DNA of 64,000 nucleotides. Source: JAEUOS01 sp965279115. Lineage in GTDB: Bacteria; Pseudomonadota; Gammaproteobacteria; Burkholderiales; JAEUOS01. Below, in pieces: positions 44,301-52,956 of the stretch. Position 1 is the stretch's first letter; each line of letters opens with the position of its first letter. The stretch spans positions 5,270,001-5,334,000 of the forward strand of contig OZ257137.1 of assembly GCA_965279115.1 (NCBI GenBank). Reading direction: 5' to 3'. The translations under genes were made by a program, and so were the position numbers. Under the pieces are notes generated by a model. It ran no database searches, had not been told where the DNA came from, and saw only the letters and a program-made list of their open reading frames with translations.

Positions 44301-45197
44301 ATGTCTCCCGCCACCGAACGCCTGATTGCCATCATCGCGCCGGTGTTCATCGTCATCCTGATCGGCTGGTTGATGGCGGGGTCCAGGCGCGAGGACCGGC
44401 CGCACCTGGCGGACGTGAACAAGCTCAACATGGACTTGTTCTGCCCGGCGCTGATCTTCATGGCGCTATCGGCCAAGGATTTCAACGTGGTGGCTGCCGC
44501 ACCGCTGGCGCTGGCCAGCCTGGTGGTGGTGATCGGTTCGGGGCTGCTCGCCTGGGCGGTGGCGCGCGCGGCCCTGGTGGATGCGCGCACCTTCGTGCCT
44601 TCAATGATGTTCAACAACTGCGGCAACATGGGCCTTCCGCTGGCCTACCTGACGTTTGGCGAGCAGGGCCTGGCCATGATGGTGGTGCTGTTCGTCACCT
44701 CCAATTTCCTGATGTTCACCTTCGGCACGCGCTTCGTGCGTGGCGACATGAACTGGAGCGAGGCGATTCTCAATCCGATGGTGCTCGCCACCATCGCAGG
44801 CACGACCTGCGGCGTGCTCAAGGTGAGCTTCCCGGCCTGGCTGGTCCCGGCGCTCAAGATGCTGGGGGACGTTTCCATTCCGCTGATGCTGTTCTCGCTT
44901 GGCGTGCGCATGCGCGACCTGAGCTTTCGCGACTGGCACCTGCCGGTGCTGGGGGCGATCGTGTGCCCGGTGAGCGGTCTCATGATCGCACCGTTCCTGG
45001 GGCACCCGCTGGGGCTGACCGACATGCAGGCCGACGTGCTGCTGCTGTTCGCGTCGTTGCCGCCGGCGGTGCTCAATTTCCTTTTGGCGGAGCGCTACCA
45101 GCGCGAGCCGCAGCAGGTGGCATCCATCGTGCTGATCGGCAACCTTGCCAGCATCGTGTTCGTTCCGCTGGCACTGGCCTGGGCACTGCACCGCTAA
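44301..45197 (+). CDS. AEC-family (auxin efflux carrier-type) transporter
   Basis: A 298-residue inner-membrane protein with about ten hydrophobic segments in two halves. Family features are AIIAPVFIVILIGWLMAG, LNMDLFCPALIFMALSAKDF, the conserved FNNCGNMGLPLAYLTFGEQG, and ASLPPAVLNFLLAERYQREP near the C-terminus. Bacterial AEC proteins carry malate, malonate or other small organic anions. ATG 44301 was chosen; it has no Shine-Dalgarno, and an upstream ATG is out of keeping with the transmembrane start. It probably moves the substrate or product of the neighbouring dioxygenase and dehydrogenase. Confidence 0.88.
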   Translation: MSPATERLIAIIAPVFIVILIGWLMAGSRREDRPHLADVNKLNMDLFCPALIFMALSAKDFNVVAAAPLALASLVVVIGSGLLAWAVARAALVDARTFVPSMMFNNCGNMGLPLAYLTFGEQGLAMMVVLFVTSNFLMFTFGTRFVRGDMNWSEAILNPMVLATIAGTTCGVLKVSFPAWLVPALKMLGDVSIPLMLFSLGVRMRDLSFRDWHLPVLGAIVCPVSGLMIAPFLGHPLGLTDMQADVLLLFASLPPAVLNFLLAERYQREPQQVASIVLIGNLASIVFVPLALAWALHR

Positions 45198-45266
45198 AGA
45201 CCTGCGGCCTTGTTGGCGCACGTGCTTTGGCCCATCATCCTGTCTTCAACAACAAAAGGACCCATC

Positions 45267-46004
45267 ATGGCAAAGGAAAATCCCAAGGCATTGGTATTCG
45301 ACGTATTCGGCACCTGCGTGGACTGGCGCGGCAGCATCATTCGCGAAGGGCAGTCACTGAACGCCGAGCGCGGCTGGAAGATCGACTGGGAAGGCCTGGT
45401 CGATGCGTGGCGCGGCGCCTACCAGCCCAACATGCAGAAGGTGAGGAGCGGCGCACTTCCGTGGACCTACCTGGACGACCTGCACTTGATGGCGCTCAAG
45501 TCGCTATTGCCCGCCTACCTGAACGGGACGCCAAAAAAGGCCATCAAGGCGGCTGACCTGCAACTCATCAACACCATGTGGCACCGCCTCAAGGCATGGC
45601 CTGACGCGGTCGGCGGCTTGAAGCGCCTCAAGACGCATCACATCATAGGCACCATGTCCAACGGCAATGTGGCGCTGCTGACCAACATGGCCAAGTTCGC
45701 CGGCCTGCCCTGGGACCTGGTGTTCTCAGCCGAGTGGGTGCAGCACTACAAACCGGACCGCCAGACCTATCTTTCCGCGCCGTACTACCTGGACCTGAAG
45801 CCTTCGGAAGTGATGCTGGTGGCGGCCCACAAGAACGACCTCGACGGCGCGAAAAAGGCCGGCCTCATGACCTGCTTTGTGCCACGCCCGATGGAGTTCG
45901 GACGGGCCGTGCGCGATTCGGGCAAGTACGACGCCGGCTACGAAAAGCGCTTCGACTTCAACGTGCGCGATTTCGGCGAACTGGCGGGCGCGCTGGGATG
46001 CTGA
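45267..46004 (+). CDS. Haloacid dehalogenase type II (HAD superfamily)
   Basis: A 245-residue cytoplasmic HAD hydrolase. Motif I is LVFDVFGTCVDWRG (Asp12 nucleophile), motif II TMSNGNVAL, motif III the Lys in WVQHYKPDRQTY, and motif IV MLVAAHKNDLDGAKKAGL. The pattern FDVFGTxVDWR and HxNDLxGA is that of L-2-haloacid dehalogenases, which hydrolyse L-2-haloalkanoates to D-2-hydroxy acids, although many relatives are phosphatases. AAAAGGA precedes ATG 45267. Its 3' end overlaps the AlaX gene by 7 bases, so the two are co-translated. Confidence 0.88.
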   Translation: MAKENPKALVFDVFGTCVDWRGSIIREGQSLNAERGWKIDWEGLVDAWRGAYQPNMQKVRSGALPWTYLDDLHLMALKSLLPAYLNGTPKKAIKAADLQLINTMWHRLKAWPDAVGGLKRLKTHHIIGTMSNGNVALLTNMAKFAGLPWDLVFSAEWVQHYKPDRQTYLSAPYYLDLKPSEVMLVAAHKNDLDGAKKAGLMTCFVPRPMEFGRAVRDSGKYDAGYEKRFDFNVRDFGELAGALGC

Positions 46005-46705
46005 CCCGCGAGCTGTTTCGCGAGGATGCCTACCTGCGCGAGGCGCAGTCGGAGGTGCTGGCTGCGGATGCAGGCGGCATCATCTTGGCCGAAACCGTGT
46101 TCTACGCAATGGGCGGCGGGCAACCGGGCGACACCGGAACCATCGCCTGGGAAGGCGGCGTGACATCGGTGACCGACACGCGGCGCAGCGCCGACGGCGC
46201 GACCATCGTGCACTGCGTGCCACCGGGCGCTGCCTTGCCCGCCCCCGGCACCCTGGTTCGCATGTCGGTTGTCTGGGAACGCCGGCATCTGCTCATGCGC
46301 ATGCATACCTGCCTGCATGTGCTCACGGCCGTGGTGCCTGGTCCTGTGAACGGCGGCAGCGTACGCGAGGACTCGGGCCGGCTTGACTTCGATCTCCAGG
46401 GCGAGCGCCTGGACAAGGGCGAAATCGAAGTGCGCCTCAACGAACTCATCCGCAAGGGGGCTGCAGTACACACGGAATGGGTCACCCATGAGGAACTGCT
46501 TGCGCGACCGGAACTGGTCAAGACCATGTCGGTGAAGCCGCCGGTGGGCGCAGGGCGGGTTCGCCTGCTGCGCATCGACGGCATCGACCTGCAGGCCTGC
46601 GGGGGCACGCATGTGGCCGACATTGCCGAAATCGGCCCGGTGGTGGTGACAAAAATCGAAAGCAAGGGCCGGCAAAACCGGCGAGTCAGTATCGCCTTTG
46701 CCTGA
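45998..46705 (+). CDS. Stand-alone alanyl-tRNA editing protein (AlaX-type)
   Basis: A 235-residue trans-editing protein that hydrolyses Ser- or Gly-tRNA(Ala). The zinc site of the editing domain is complete: MRMHTCLHVL (HxxxH near 101) and CGGTHVADI (CxxxH near 200). The N-terminal beta-barrel (LAADAGGIILAETVFYAMGG, GQPGDTGTI) is also present, making it an AlaXM-like protein. ATG 45998 lies 7 bases inside the end of the dehalogenase gene and uses that gene's 3' region as ribosome site. A tRNA quality-control gene translationally coupled to a catabolic hydrolase is odd and may mean the pathway handles an alanine or serine analogue that is mischarged. Confidence 0.92.
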   Translation: MLTRELFREDAYLREAQSEVLAADAGGIILAETVFYAMGGGQPGDTGTIAWEGGVTSVTDTRRSADGATIVHCVPPGAALPAPGTLVRMSVVWERRHLLMRMHTCLHVLTAVVPGPVNGGSVREDSGRLDFDLQGERLDKGEIEVRLNELIRKGAAVHTEWVTHEELLARPELVKTMSVKPPVGAGRVRLLRIDGIDLQACGGTHVADIAEIGPVVVTKIESKGRQNRRVSIAFA

Positions 46706-47133
46706 GGGCAGTGCTTTGGTGCTGCGATTTTCGCGGCTGTACCGCGCAGGCGCCGTTCGCGCGTAAACACGCTGAGCGCCGGTTGGCGATCGCGGGGAGC
46801 ACCTTGGCAGGTCAAACCAACGCCGGCTACTGACGCGGACGAAGCCTCGCTTCGTGGTCCGCGAAGGTCCGCGAGCGTAATCCTGCGCTCTTGCCACTGG
46901 TGTGCCTGCCCGGAATGATCGAAAACGCCGGGGAAAACCCTTGATGTTCCGCGAATCGATGTGCGGTACCGGACATAGCATTCCAACTGGGCTTTTGGGC
47001 AAATCGGAACTCGTGATCGGAGAAGGAGAAGCCGGGCAGGGTTCGTTCGCCACATATGTGCCGGACTTCAGCGCTCGCGATTCGTGCCGTTAAGAGCGGC
47101 AGGACCCCCTCAATTCCCGGAAAGGACTTCAAC
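46706..47133. other. 428-base intergenic region without a supported gene
   Basis: It contains a strong imperfect hairpin at 46834-46863 (CGCGGAC with GTCCGCG, continued by CGAAG with CTTCG and a two-base bulge) that could end the dehalogenase-AlaX transcript. A 10-base palindrome CACATATGTG lies at 47051-47060, 74 bases before the rhodanese start. Short open frames here show no family features. No tRNA is seen. Confidence 0.5.
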
Positions 47134-47589
47134 ATGAACCATCTGATTCGCAGTTTCACCAGACTTCTAGCCGTGTGTGCCACTGCAATTGCGGTGTCGC
47201 CTGCGCTGGCCACTGAAACGCCCAGCGCGCTGCAGGGCGCCAAACTCGTCACCGCCGACGCCGTCAAGAAGCTGCTTGACCAGGGTGTGGCAGTTATCGA
47301 TACGCGCGTCGCCAACGAATTCGCCGAGGGCCACATCAAGGGCGCGAAGAGCGTTCCCTACAAGGAAAAAAGCACCAAGGCGGCCGATTTTGACGCCGCG
47401 CAGGATAGCTTCGACCTGTCGAAACTGCCTGCCGACAAGGCCGCTCCCGTGGTGATGTACTGCAATGCCGGCGAATGCTGGAAAAGCTACAAGGCCAGCG
47501 TGGTGGCCATGAAGGCCGGCTACAAGAACATCCACTGGATGCGCGGCGGCCTGCCCGAGTGGAAGGCCAAGAGTTTTCCGGTCGAGTAG
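47134..47589 (+). CDS. Periplasmic rhodanese-domain sulfurtransferase
   Basis: A 151-residue protein with a Sec signal (LIRSFTRLLAVCATAIAVSP, cleavage after ALA) and one rhodanese domain. The active-site loop is YCNAGECWKS (Cys about 110), preceded by VIDTRVANEFAEGHIKGAKS and followed by NIHWMRGGLPEWKAKSFPVE. Such exported rhodaneses bind sulfane sulfur or act in thiosulfate and cyanide metabolism; the second Cys of the loop could make it redox-active. AAAGGA precedes ATG 47134. A strong terminator follows 11 bases after the stop. Confidence 0.9.
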   Translation: MNHLIRSFTRLLAVCATAIAVSPALATETPSALQGAKLVTADAVKKLLDQGVAVIDTRVANEFAEGHIKGAKSVPYKEKSTKAADFDAAQDSFDLSKLPADKAAPVVMYCNAGECWKSYKASVVAMKAGYKNIHWMRGGLPEWKAKSFPVE

Positions 47590-47599
47590 GCGAGTCAGC

Positions 47600-47627
47600 G
47601 GGGGCGCCAGGCGGCGCCCCTTTTTGT
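47600..47627 (+). terminator. Intrinsic terminator
   Basis: Stem GGGGCGCC (47601-47608) and GGCGCCCC (47613-47620) with loop AGGC, followed by TTTTTGT. The T run ends 18 bases before the chemoreceptor start, so the hairpin is inside any read-through leader of that gene and could attenuate it. Confidence 0.88.
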
Positions 47628-47644
47628 TTATTTGAGGGGTTTTC

Positions 47645-49282
47645 ATGCGTAAATCGATTTCACTGCGGGCAACCCTGTGGGGCCTGGCGGCGGTCAGCAT
47701 CATCATTCTTTCAGTCTTTGCCGGCACCTTGTACTGGTCGGCACAGCGTGGCGCGAGCGCGCTCGAAGCGGTGTACGAGCAGCAGGTGCAGCCGGCCCTT
47801 GCGCTGGGCAAGATCGATTCCACGCTCAAGGACGTGCGCTTCCGTATTGCCGGGGTGCTGCTCGACCAGATGCCGGTGACAGGGTCGTTGAACCACGCGA
47901 AAGAGGCACGCGCTGAAATCGATCGGCAATGGCGCCAGTTCGAGGCCCGGGATGGCGCCGGTGCGGCGCGCAGCGCGGAGTATCGCGAGCTTGCGTCCAA
48001 GGTCGGCAAAGGCGTGACTGCCCTGCCGGCGATACTGGACAAGATCGCAGCCGCCTACCAGAAGAACGACAAGAAGGCACTTGAAGCCATTCTCGAGGAC
48101 GATTGGCCGCTGGTGCATGCCGGACTGGTCAAGCCTTTGCAACAACTCCTGCCTACCGTCGAGGCCGCCGTCGCGGCGGAGTACCAGAGCGGCATGCGGC
48201 GGGCCACCCAGTTGACGACCATCGCCGCTGTTCTGGCCGCATGCGGCACGCTTCTGATGCTCGCCGCCTGCGCGCTGGTGGGCCGCCGCCTGCGTACCGG
48301 CGTCGACGACATGCGCTCCGCGCTTGAAAAGGTGGCGCATGGCGACTTGAGCGCGCGCGCCCATGGCCGCGGCGCCAGCGAATTCCGCATCATGGCCGAT
48401 GCGCTCAACGAAACGCTTGACCGCCTGCGCGAGGTGATCCAGAGCGTGCAGGGCGCGGCGCGCGATGTCGCCGCCAGTTCCACGTCGCTCTCGTCCGAAG
48501 CGGTGCAGGCGCGCTCGCGCGCCGCATCGCAGACCGACGAGATGCTGAGCGTCGGCGCGGCGGTGGAGCAATCGGCGACAGCCGTCAACGAAATGTCGCA
48601 AACGGCGGCCGGTGTCGCGCAGGCGGCACAGCAGGCGCGCAGCGTGAGCACGGCGGGGCGCGAGAACATGGCCAGCGCGCTGGCGGCAAACGAACGGGTG
48701 CTCGAATCCATGAGCCGTTCGCAGGAGACCTTCTCGCGTCTTTCCAGCGCGGTGGAGCGGGTCGTGGCGATCACCGGCGTGATCAAGGAAATCGCCAGCA
48801 AGACCAACCTGCTGGCCCTGAACGCGGCTATCGAGGCAGCGCGCGCCGGGGAGCACGGGCGCGGGTTCGCGGTGGTTTCCGATGAAGTGCGCAAGCTGGC
48901 CGAAAGCACCACCCGAAGCATCGCCGACATCGATCACGTGGCCGAGGAAATCCGCTCCGCGTTGTCTGGGTCGATCGACGCCTTCTCTCAGGTGCGCCGC
49001 GAAGCCAGCGATGGCATGGAACTGCAAAAGCGCACCGACGATACCTTGGTGGAGATTACGCAGGCTTCGGACCGGTTATCGCAGATGGCGGCCGAGATCG
49101 CCAATGGCGTTCGTGAGCAGTCGAGCTCGATGGAATTGATTGCGCGCAATGTGGAAACGCTCAACCAATTGGGCGAACAAGGGCTGGCGACCATCGGCAG
49201 CGTGGAAACAGCGTCGCAACGCATCGACGCGATGGCCAGGACGCTCGAGACTGCCGCATCGCGCTTCCGACTCGCCGCCTGA
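47645..49282 (+). CDS. Methyl-accepting chemotaxis protein
   Basis: A 545-residue chemoreceptor. TM1 (about 9-30, LWGLAAVSIIILSVFAGTLY), a periplasmic four-helix-bundle ligand domain (31-187, with VYEQQVQPALALGKIDSTLK), TM2 (about 188-212), HAMP (VDDMRSALEKVAHGDLSARA) and a long signalling coiled coil. The hairpin tip reads KTNLLALNAAIEAARAGEHG (about 384-403). The C-terminus lacks a CheR/CheB-binding pentapeptide. GAGGGG precedes ATG 47645. No che genes are nearby, so it is an orphan receptor. The CZB zinc-sensor fragment at 4601 belongs to the same kind of signalling, but is distant. Confidence 0.93.
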   Translation: MRKSISLRATLWGLAAVSIIILSVFAGTLYWSAQRGASALEAVYEQQVQPALALGKIDSTLKDVRFRIAGVLLDQMPVTGSLNHAKEARAEIDRQWRQFEARDGAGAARSAEYRELASKVGKGVTALPAILDKIAAAYQKNDKKALEAILEDDWPLVHAGLVKPLQQLLPTVEAAVAAEYQSGMRRATQLTTIAAVLAACGTLLMLAACALVGRRLRTGVDDMRSALEKVAHGDLSARAHGRGASEFRIMADALNETLDRLREVIQSVQGAARDVAASSTSLSSEAVQARSRAASQTDEMLSVGAAVEQSATAVNEMSQTAAGVAQAAQQARSVSTAGRENMASALAANERVLESMSRSQETFSRLSSAVERVVAITGVIKEIASKTNLLALNAAIEAARAGEHGRGFAVVSDEVRKLAESTTRSIADIDHVAEEIRSALSGSIDAFSQVRREASDGMELQKRTDDTLVEITQASDRLSQMAAEIANGVREQSSSMELIARNVETLNQLGEQGLATIGSVETASQRIDAMARTLETAASRFRLAA

Positions 49283-49396
49283 CGGCAATTTTCAGACGTA
49301 CCGTATTGCTGAAAAGAAAATAGGCAAGGCTGCGGAAAGCAAGAAGTGACGCGCCGTTAAAACCACGCTGTCAGTCGGCGCTGCCCAACCAGGGTC

Positions 49397-49930
49397 CTAC
49401 CAGCGCCGCCACGGCCGATAGAACGGGTCATAGTAGTAGCCACGCCCCCAGCCGATCCCGTAGCGCGGCCCCCACGGACCGTGGCTATAGCCCCAGTTCC
49501 AGGAATCGTACTGATGTTGCAGTGCAAGGCGGCGCTGGCGCTCCTGTTCCAGCTGGGCGGCGGCTTGTGCGTCGCGGTCGGCCAGCTGGGTGGTGAGGGT
49601 GGCCTGGCGCGCCTTTTCCTGGACTTCGGCCAGGTAGTCGATCACTGTCTGGTCCACGCCCTGGCGCGACAGGTCGACGATTTGCGCGCTGGTCAGCACA
49701 TGGATGGTGCCGGTGTCCTTGAGCCGGGCAATGATTGTTTCCGCGCTCTGGCCGGTTTTGGTGCGGGCGATGATCTCTTCCAGCCCTACCGCCGGCTTTG
49801 CCACCGGCCTGACCCGCGCCAATTCTTCTGGCGAAAGGCGCTGCACGCTGCCTGGCTGCGGCCCATTGGAGGCGCAAGCCGCCAGCATCAGCAGCAGGGT
49901 TGAAAGCGTGGCAGTGCGAAGTGCGCGCAT
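49397..49930 (-). CDS. Predicted lipoprotein with Tyr/Trp/Gly-rich C-terminus
   Basis: A 177-residue exported protein. The signal peptide ends in the lipobox LAAC (Cys about 19). The mature part has a helical region in which SAETIIARLKDTGTIHVLTS and VDLSRQGVDQTVIDYLAEVQ form an SH3-less, saposin-like repeat often seen in Gram-negative lipoproteins of unknown role. A coiled coil (QATLTTQLADRDAQAAAQLE) follows, then an aromatic, Gly-rich tail (GWGRGYYYDPFYRPWRRW). ATG 49930. It stands alone between convergent and same-strand neighbours. Function is unknown; envelope stress or surface association is a guess from the aromatic tail. Confidence 0.82.
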   Translation of the reverse strand: MRALRTATLSTLLLMLAACASNGPQPGSVQRLSPEELARVRPVAKPAVGLEEIIARTKTGQSAETIIARLKDTGTIHVLTSAQIVDLSRQGVDQTVIDYLAEVQEKARQATLTTQLADRDAQAAAQLEQERQRRLALQHQYDSWNWGYSHGPWGPRYGIGWGRGYYYDPFYRPWRRW

Positions 49931-50015
49931 GGCGGTTTCCTGAAACGTAAGCGGGGGCTACCGATCCTTAACGCTTTGACCGCAGGATGGTGCACATGTT
50001 CCCGTGGCAGGAAGG

Positions 50016-51146
50016 TCAGGGTTGCCCGGTATCCGGGTTTTCCTTGAATGGACTGTGTTCGTTCAGTTCGTTGACATAGCGGTGGATGCCGGCGGTTTCG
50101 CGCTTGAGGAAGGTTTCCACCGCATCGGCGAATTGTGGCTGCTTGAGCCAGTGGAATGAGCGGGTCTCCACCGGCAAAAAGCCGCGCGCCAGCTTGTGCT
50201 CGCCCTGCGCGCCGCCCTCGAAGGTGGCGATCCCTTCACGGATGCAGAATTCCAGCGGCTGGTAGTAGCAGGTCTCGAAATGCAGCCCCGAGGCAAAGCC
50301 CAGCGCGCCCCAGTAGCGCCCGTAGAGGGTCTTGCTGTCGTGAATGCACAGGGACGCGCACATGTCCTGGCCATCCTTGCTGCCAACCACCAGCAGCAGG
50401 TGTTGCGCCATGGTGGCGCCGATGCGCTCGAAGAACGCCAGGTTGAGGTAGGGCGTGGAATGGTGCTCGCGATAGGTCTTGCTGTAGCAGCGGGTCCAGA
50501 AGCGCCATAGTTCAGGCGTGATGTCCTCACCTTCGACCCAGCGATAGGTGATGCCGGCGTCGCGCACGCGACGGCGTTCCTGCTTGATTTTCTTGCGTTT
50601 GTCGTGCGACATGGTTGCCAGAAACGCGTCGAAATCGGCGTATTCGCGGTTCTGCCAGTGGAATTGCACGGTATTGCGCGCCATCATGCCGGCATGTCGC
50701 ATGCTCCGCTCCTCGCGTTCCTCGGGAAACAGGATGTGCAGGGAGGACACTTCGGCGCTGCCGGCCACTTCCAGCGCCGCTTCAAGCAGTGCAGTACGGG
50801 TGTCTTCGTGAGCGGCCAAGAGGCGCGGGGTGGTGCAGGGTGTGAACGGGATGGCCGACAGCAGCTTGGGGTAGTAGTCCAGGCCATGGCGCTGGTAGGC
50901 GTCGGCCCAGGCCCAGTCGAACACGTATTCGCCGTAGGAATGCATCTTCACGTACAGCGGCATGGCACCGGCGAGCCGGTCGCCGTCCCACAGGGTGATG
51001 TACTGCGGCGTCCAGCCCGACTTTTCGCTGGCGCAGCCGGTTTCATGCATGGCATGCAGAAACGCGTGCGACAACAGCGGGTGGCCGTGGCCGAGCGCGT
51101 CCCATTGCGCGGGATCGACGTCGCGCAGGGTCTCGAGGATTTTCAA
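50016..51146 (-). CDS. FemAB/GNAT-like acyltransferase (COG3146, DUF482 family)
   Basis: A protein of about 376 residues from a family annotated as peptidoglycan-biosynthesis N-acyltransferase-like. Landmarks: LLSHAFLHAMHETGCASEKS near the N-terminus, FDWAWADAYQRHGLDYYPKL, HFPEE-type LHILFPEEREE, YADFDAFLATMSHDKRKKIK, LYGRYWGALG and EGGAQGEHKLARGFLPVETR. The substrate is not established. No ATG is in the right place. TTG 51146 (read MKILETLRDVDPAQW) gives the usual N-terminus, but TTG 51161 or 51239 are possible and none has a good ribosome site. It is divergent from nadE and the two control regions overlap. Confidence 0.82.
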   Translation of the reverse strand: MKILETLRDVDPAQWDALGHGHPLLSHAFLHAMHETGCASEKSGWTPQYITLWDGDRLAGAMPLYVKMHSYGEYVFDWAWADAYQRHGLDYYPKLLSAIPFTPCTTPRLLAAHEDTRTALLEAALEVAGSAEVSSLHILFPEEREERSMRHAGMMARNTVQFHWQNREYADFDAFLATMSHDKRKKIKQERRRVRDAGITYRWVEGEDITPELWRFWTRCYSKTYREHHSTPYLNLAFFERIGATMAQHLLLVVGSKDGQDMCASLCIHDSKTLYGRYWGALGFASGLHFETCYYQPLEFCIREGIATFEGGAQGEHKLARGFLPVETRSFHWLKQPQFADAVETFLKRETAGIHRYVNELNEHSPFKENPDTGQP

Positions 51147-51256
51147 CGTGGGTGGTGCCAAGGGAGATGGGTGCGATAATTCGGCGATGGATTGGTAGTT
51201 TGCTGTTTTTCTTGTTGTTGTCCGGTATTTCTCTCCCAATTTTCGATTCTAGCGTC

Positions 51257-52894
51257 ATGCCCGCCAAGGTAGCCATCGCGCAACTCAATTTCACCGTCGG
51301 TGACCTGGCCGGCAACCGCCGGCGCATCGCCGACGCCGCACGTACCGCCCACGCGCAGGGTGCCGCAGTGCTGCTTACCCCTGAACTGGCGTTGACTGGC
51401 TATCCGCCGGAAGACCTGGTGATGCGGCGCGCCTTCATGGAGGCGACCATGACGCAGTTGCATGAGCTGGCAGCCGAACTGGCGCCGCTCACCGGCCTGC
51501 GCGTGGTGGTGGGGCACCCCTCAGGCGGCGACGACCGCACCCGCTCGATCACCATCCAGCAGCGCCACAACGCGGCCTCGGTGCTGGGGGACGGCCGGGT
51601 CCTGGCCACCTATGCCAAGCGCGAGTTGCCCAATTACCAGGTATTCGACGAAAAGCGCTATTTCACGCCGGGACGCGAGGCGCTGGTGTTCGAGGCCGGC
51701 GGCGTGCGCTTTGGCCTCCTGATCTGCGAAGACGCATGGTTCCCCACCCCGGCAGCGGAAGCCCGGGCGGCCGGCGCCGAGGCGCTTTTGGTAATCAATG
51801 CCTCGCCCTTCCACATGGGCAAGACCGGCGAGCGGGTCGAATGGATGCGCCGGCGCGTGGCTGAAACCGGCCTGCCGCTGGTGTTCGCCCACAACGTGGG
51901 CGGGCAGGACGAGATCGTCTTCGACGGCACCTCTTTCGCGCTTGATGCCAAGGGAGAGTTGCGGGCCCGCCTGCCAATGTTCGAGGAATGTGTGGCTGCG
52001 GTCACGCTGTCCGGCGGGGATGTCTCCGGCGGCAGCATCGCGCCGGAACCCTCGGTGGAGGCGCAGGTTTACGAGGCGCTCAAGATGGGCGTGCGTGACT
52101 ACATCGGCAAGAACGGCTTTCCCGGCGCCATCATCGGTTTGTCGGGCGGCGTCGATTCGGCCTTGACGCTGGCGATTGCCTGCGACGCGCTGGGTGCGGA
52201 CAAAGTACGCGCGGTGATGATGCCCTCGCAATACACCGCCGACATTTCGTGGATCGATTCGCGCGACATGGTCGAGCGCCTGGGTGTGCGTTACGACGAA
52301 ATCGCCATCAAGCCGATGTACGACGCCTTCGAGGGCGCGCTGGCCCGCGATTTCGAGGGTCTGAAACCCGACACCACCGAGGAAAACCTGCAGGCGCGCA
52401 TCCGCGGCACGCTCCTCATGGCACTTTCAAACAAGCATGGCGCCATCGTGCTGACCACCGGCAACAAGAGCGAAATGGCGGTGGGCTATTGCACCCTTTA
52501 CGGCGACATGGCCGGCGGTTTTGCCGTCATCAAGGATATCGCCAAGACGCTGGTGTATCGCCTGTGCACCTATCGCAACTCGATTTCGCCGGTGATCCCG
52601 GAGCGCATCATCACCCGGGCGCCGTCGGCCGAGTTGCGCCCCGACCAGACCGACCAGGACAGCCTGCCCGCCTACGAAGTGCTCGACGCCATCCTGGCCC
52701 TCTATGTGGAAGAGGACCAGAGCATCGCCGCGATCATCGCGCGCGGCTACGCCAGGGAGGATGTCGAGAAGGTGGTGCGCCTGATCCGCATTTCCGAATA
52801 CAAGCGCCGCCAGTCGCCGGTGGGCGTGCGGGTGACGCACCGTGCTTTCGGGCGTGACTGGCGCATGCCGATCGTCAACCGCTTTCGCGACTGA
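51257..52894 (+). CDS. nadE: Glutamine-dependent NAD+ synthetase
   Basis: NadE amidates nicotinate adenine dinucleotide to NAD+, the last step of NAD synthesis, using ammonia released from glutamine. The 545-residue two-domain enzyme has an N-terminal nitrilase-type glutaminase with the triad Glu in LTPELALTGYPPEDL (about 43), Lys in YAKRELPNYQVFDEKRYF (about 118) and Cys in LLICEDAWFP (about 156). The C-terminal synthetase has the PP-loop GLSGGVDSALTLAIA (about 295) and TGNKSEMAVGYCTLYGDMAG. ATG 51257 (MPAKVAIAQLNF) was chosen over an upstream ATG at 51152. It is followed by glnB after 62 bases, a frequent betaproteobacterial pairing. Confidence 0.95.
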   Translation: MPAKVAIAQLNFTVGDLAGNRRRIADAARTAHAQGAAVLLTPELALTGYPPEDLVMRRAFMEATMTQLHELAAELAPLTGLRVVVGHPSGGDDRTRSITIQQRHNAASVLGDGRVLATYAKRELPNYQVFDEKRYFTPGREALVFEAGGVRFGLLICEDAWFPTPAAEARAAGAEALLVINASPFHMGKTGERVEWMRRRVAETGLPLVFAHNVGGQDEIVFDGTSFALDAKGELRARLPMFEECVAAVTLSGGDVSGGSIAPEPSVEAQVYEALKMGVRDYIGKNGFPGAIIGLSGGVDSALTLAIACDALGADKVRAVMMPSQYTADISWIDSRDMVERLGVRYDEIAIKPMYDAFEGALARDFEGLKPDTTEENLQARIRGTLLMALSNKHGAIVLTTGNKSEMAVGYCTLYGDMAGGFAVIKDIAKTLVYRLCTYRNSISPVIPERIITRAPSAELRPDQTDQDSLPAYEVLDAILALYVEEDQSIAAIIARGYAREDVEKVVRLIRISEYKRRQSPVGVRVTHRAFGRDWRMPIVNRFRD

Positions 52895-52956
52895 CCACGG
52901 GTCAGCCGGGATGGCTTGTTATACTCATCGCAGGTATTTCCACACAGGAGACGGGC

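Noticed and set aside
46902..47093. 63-codon plus-strand frame before the rhodanese gene
   Set aside because: No ribosome site, no recognisable features and odd composition; treated as non-coding.
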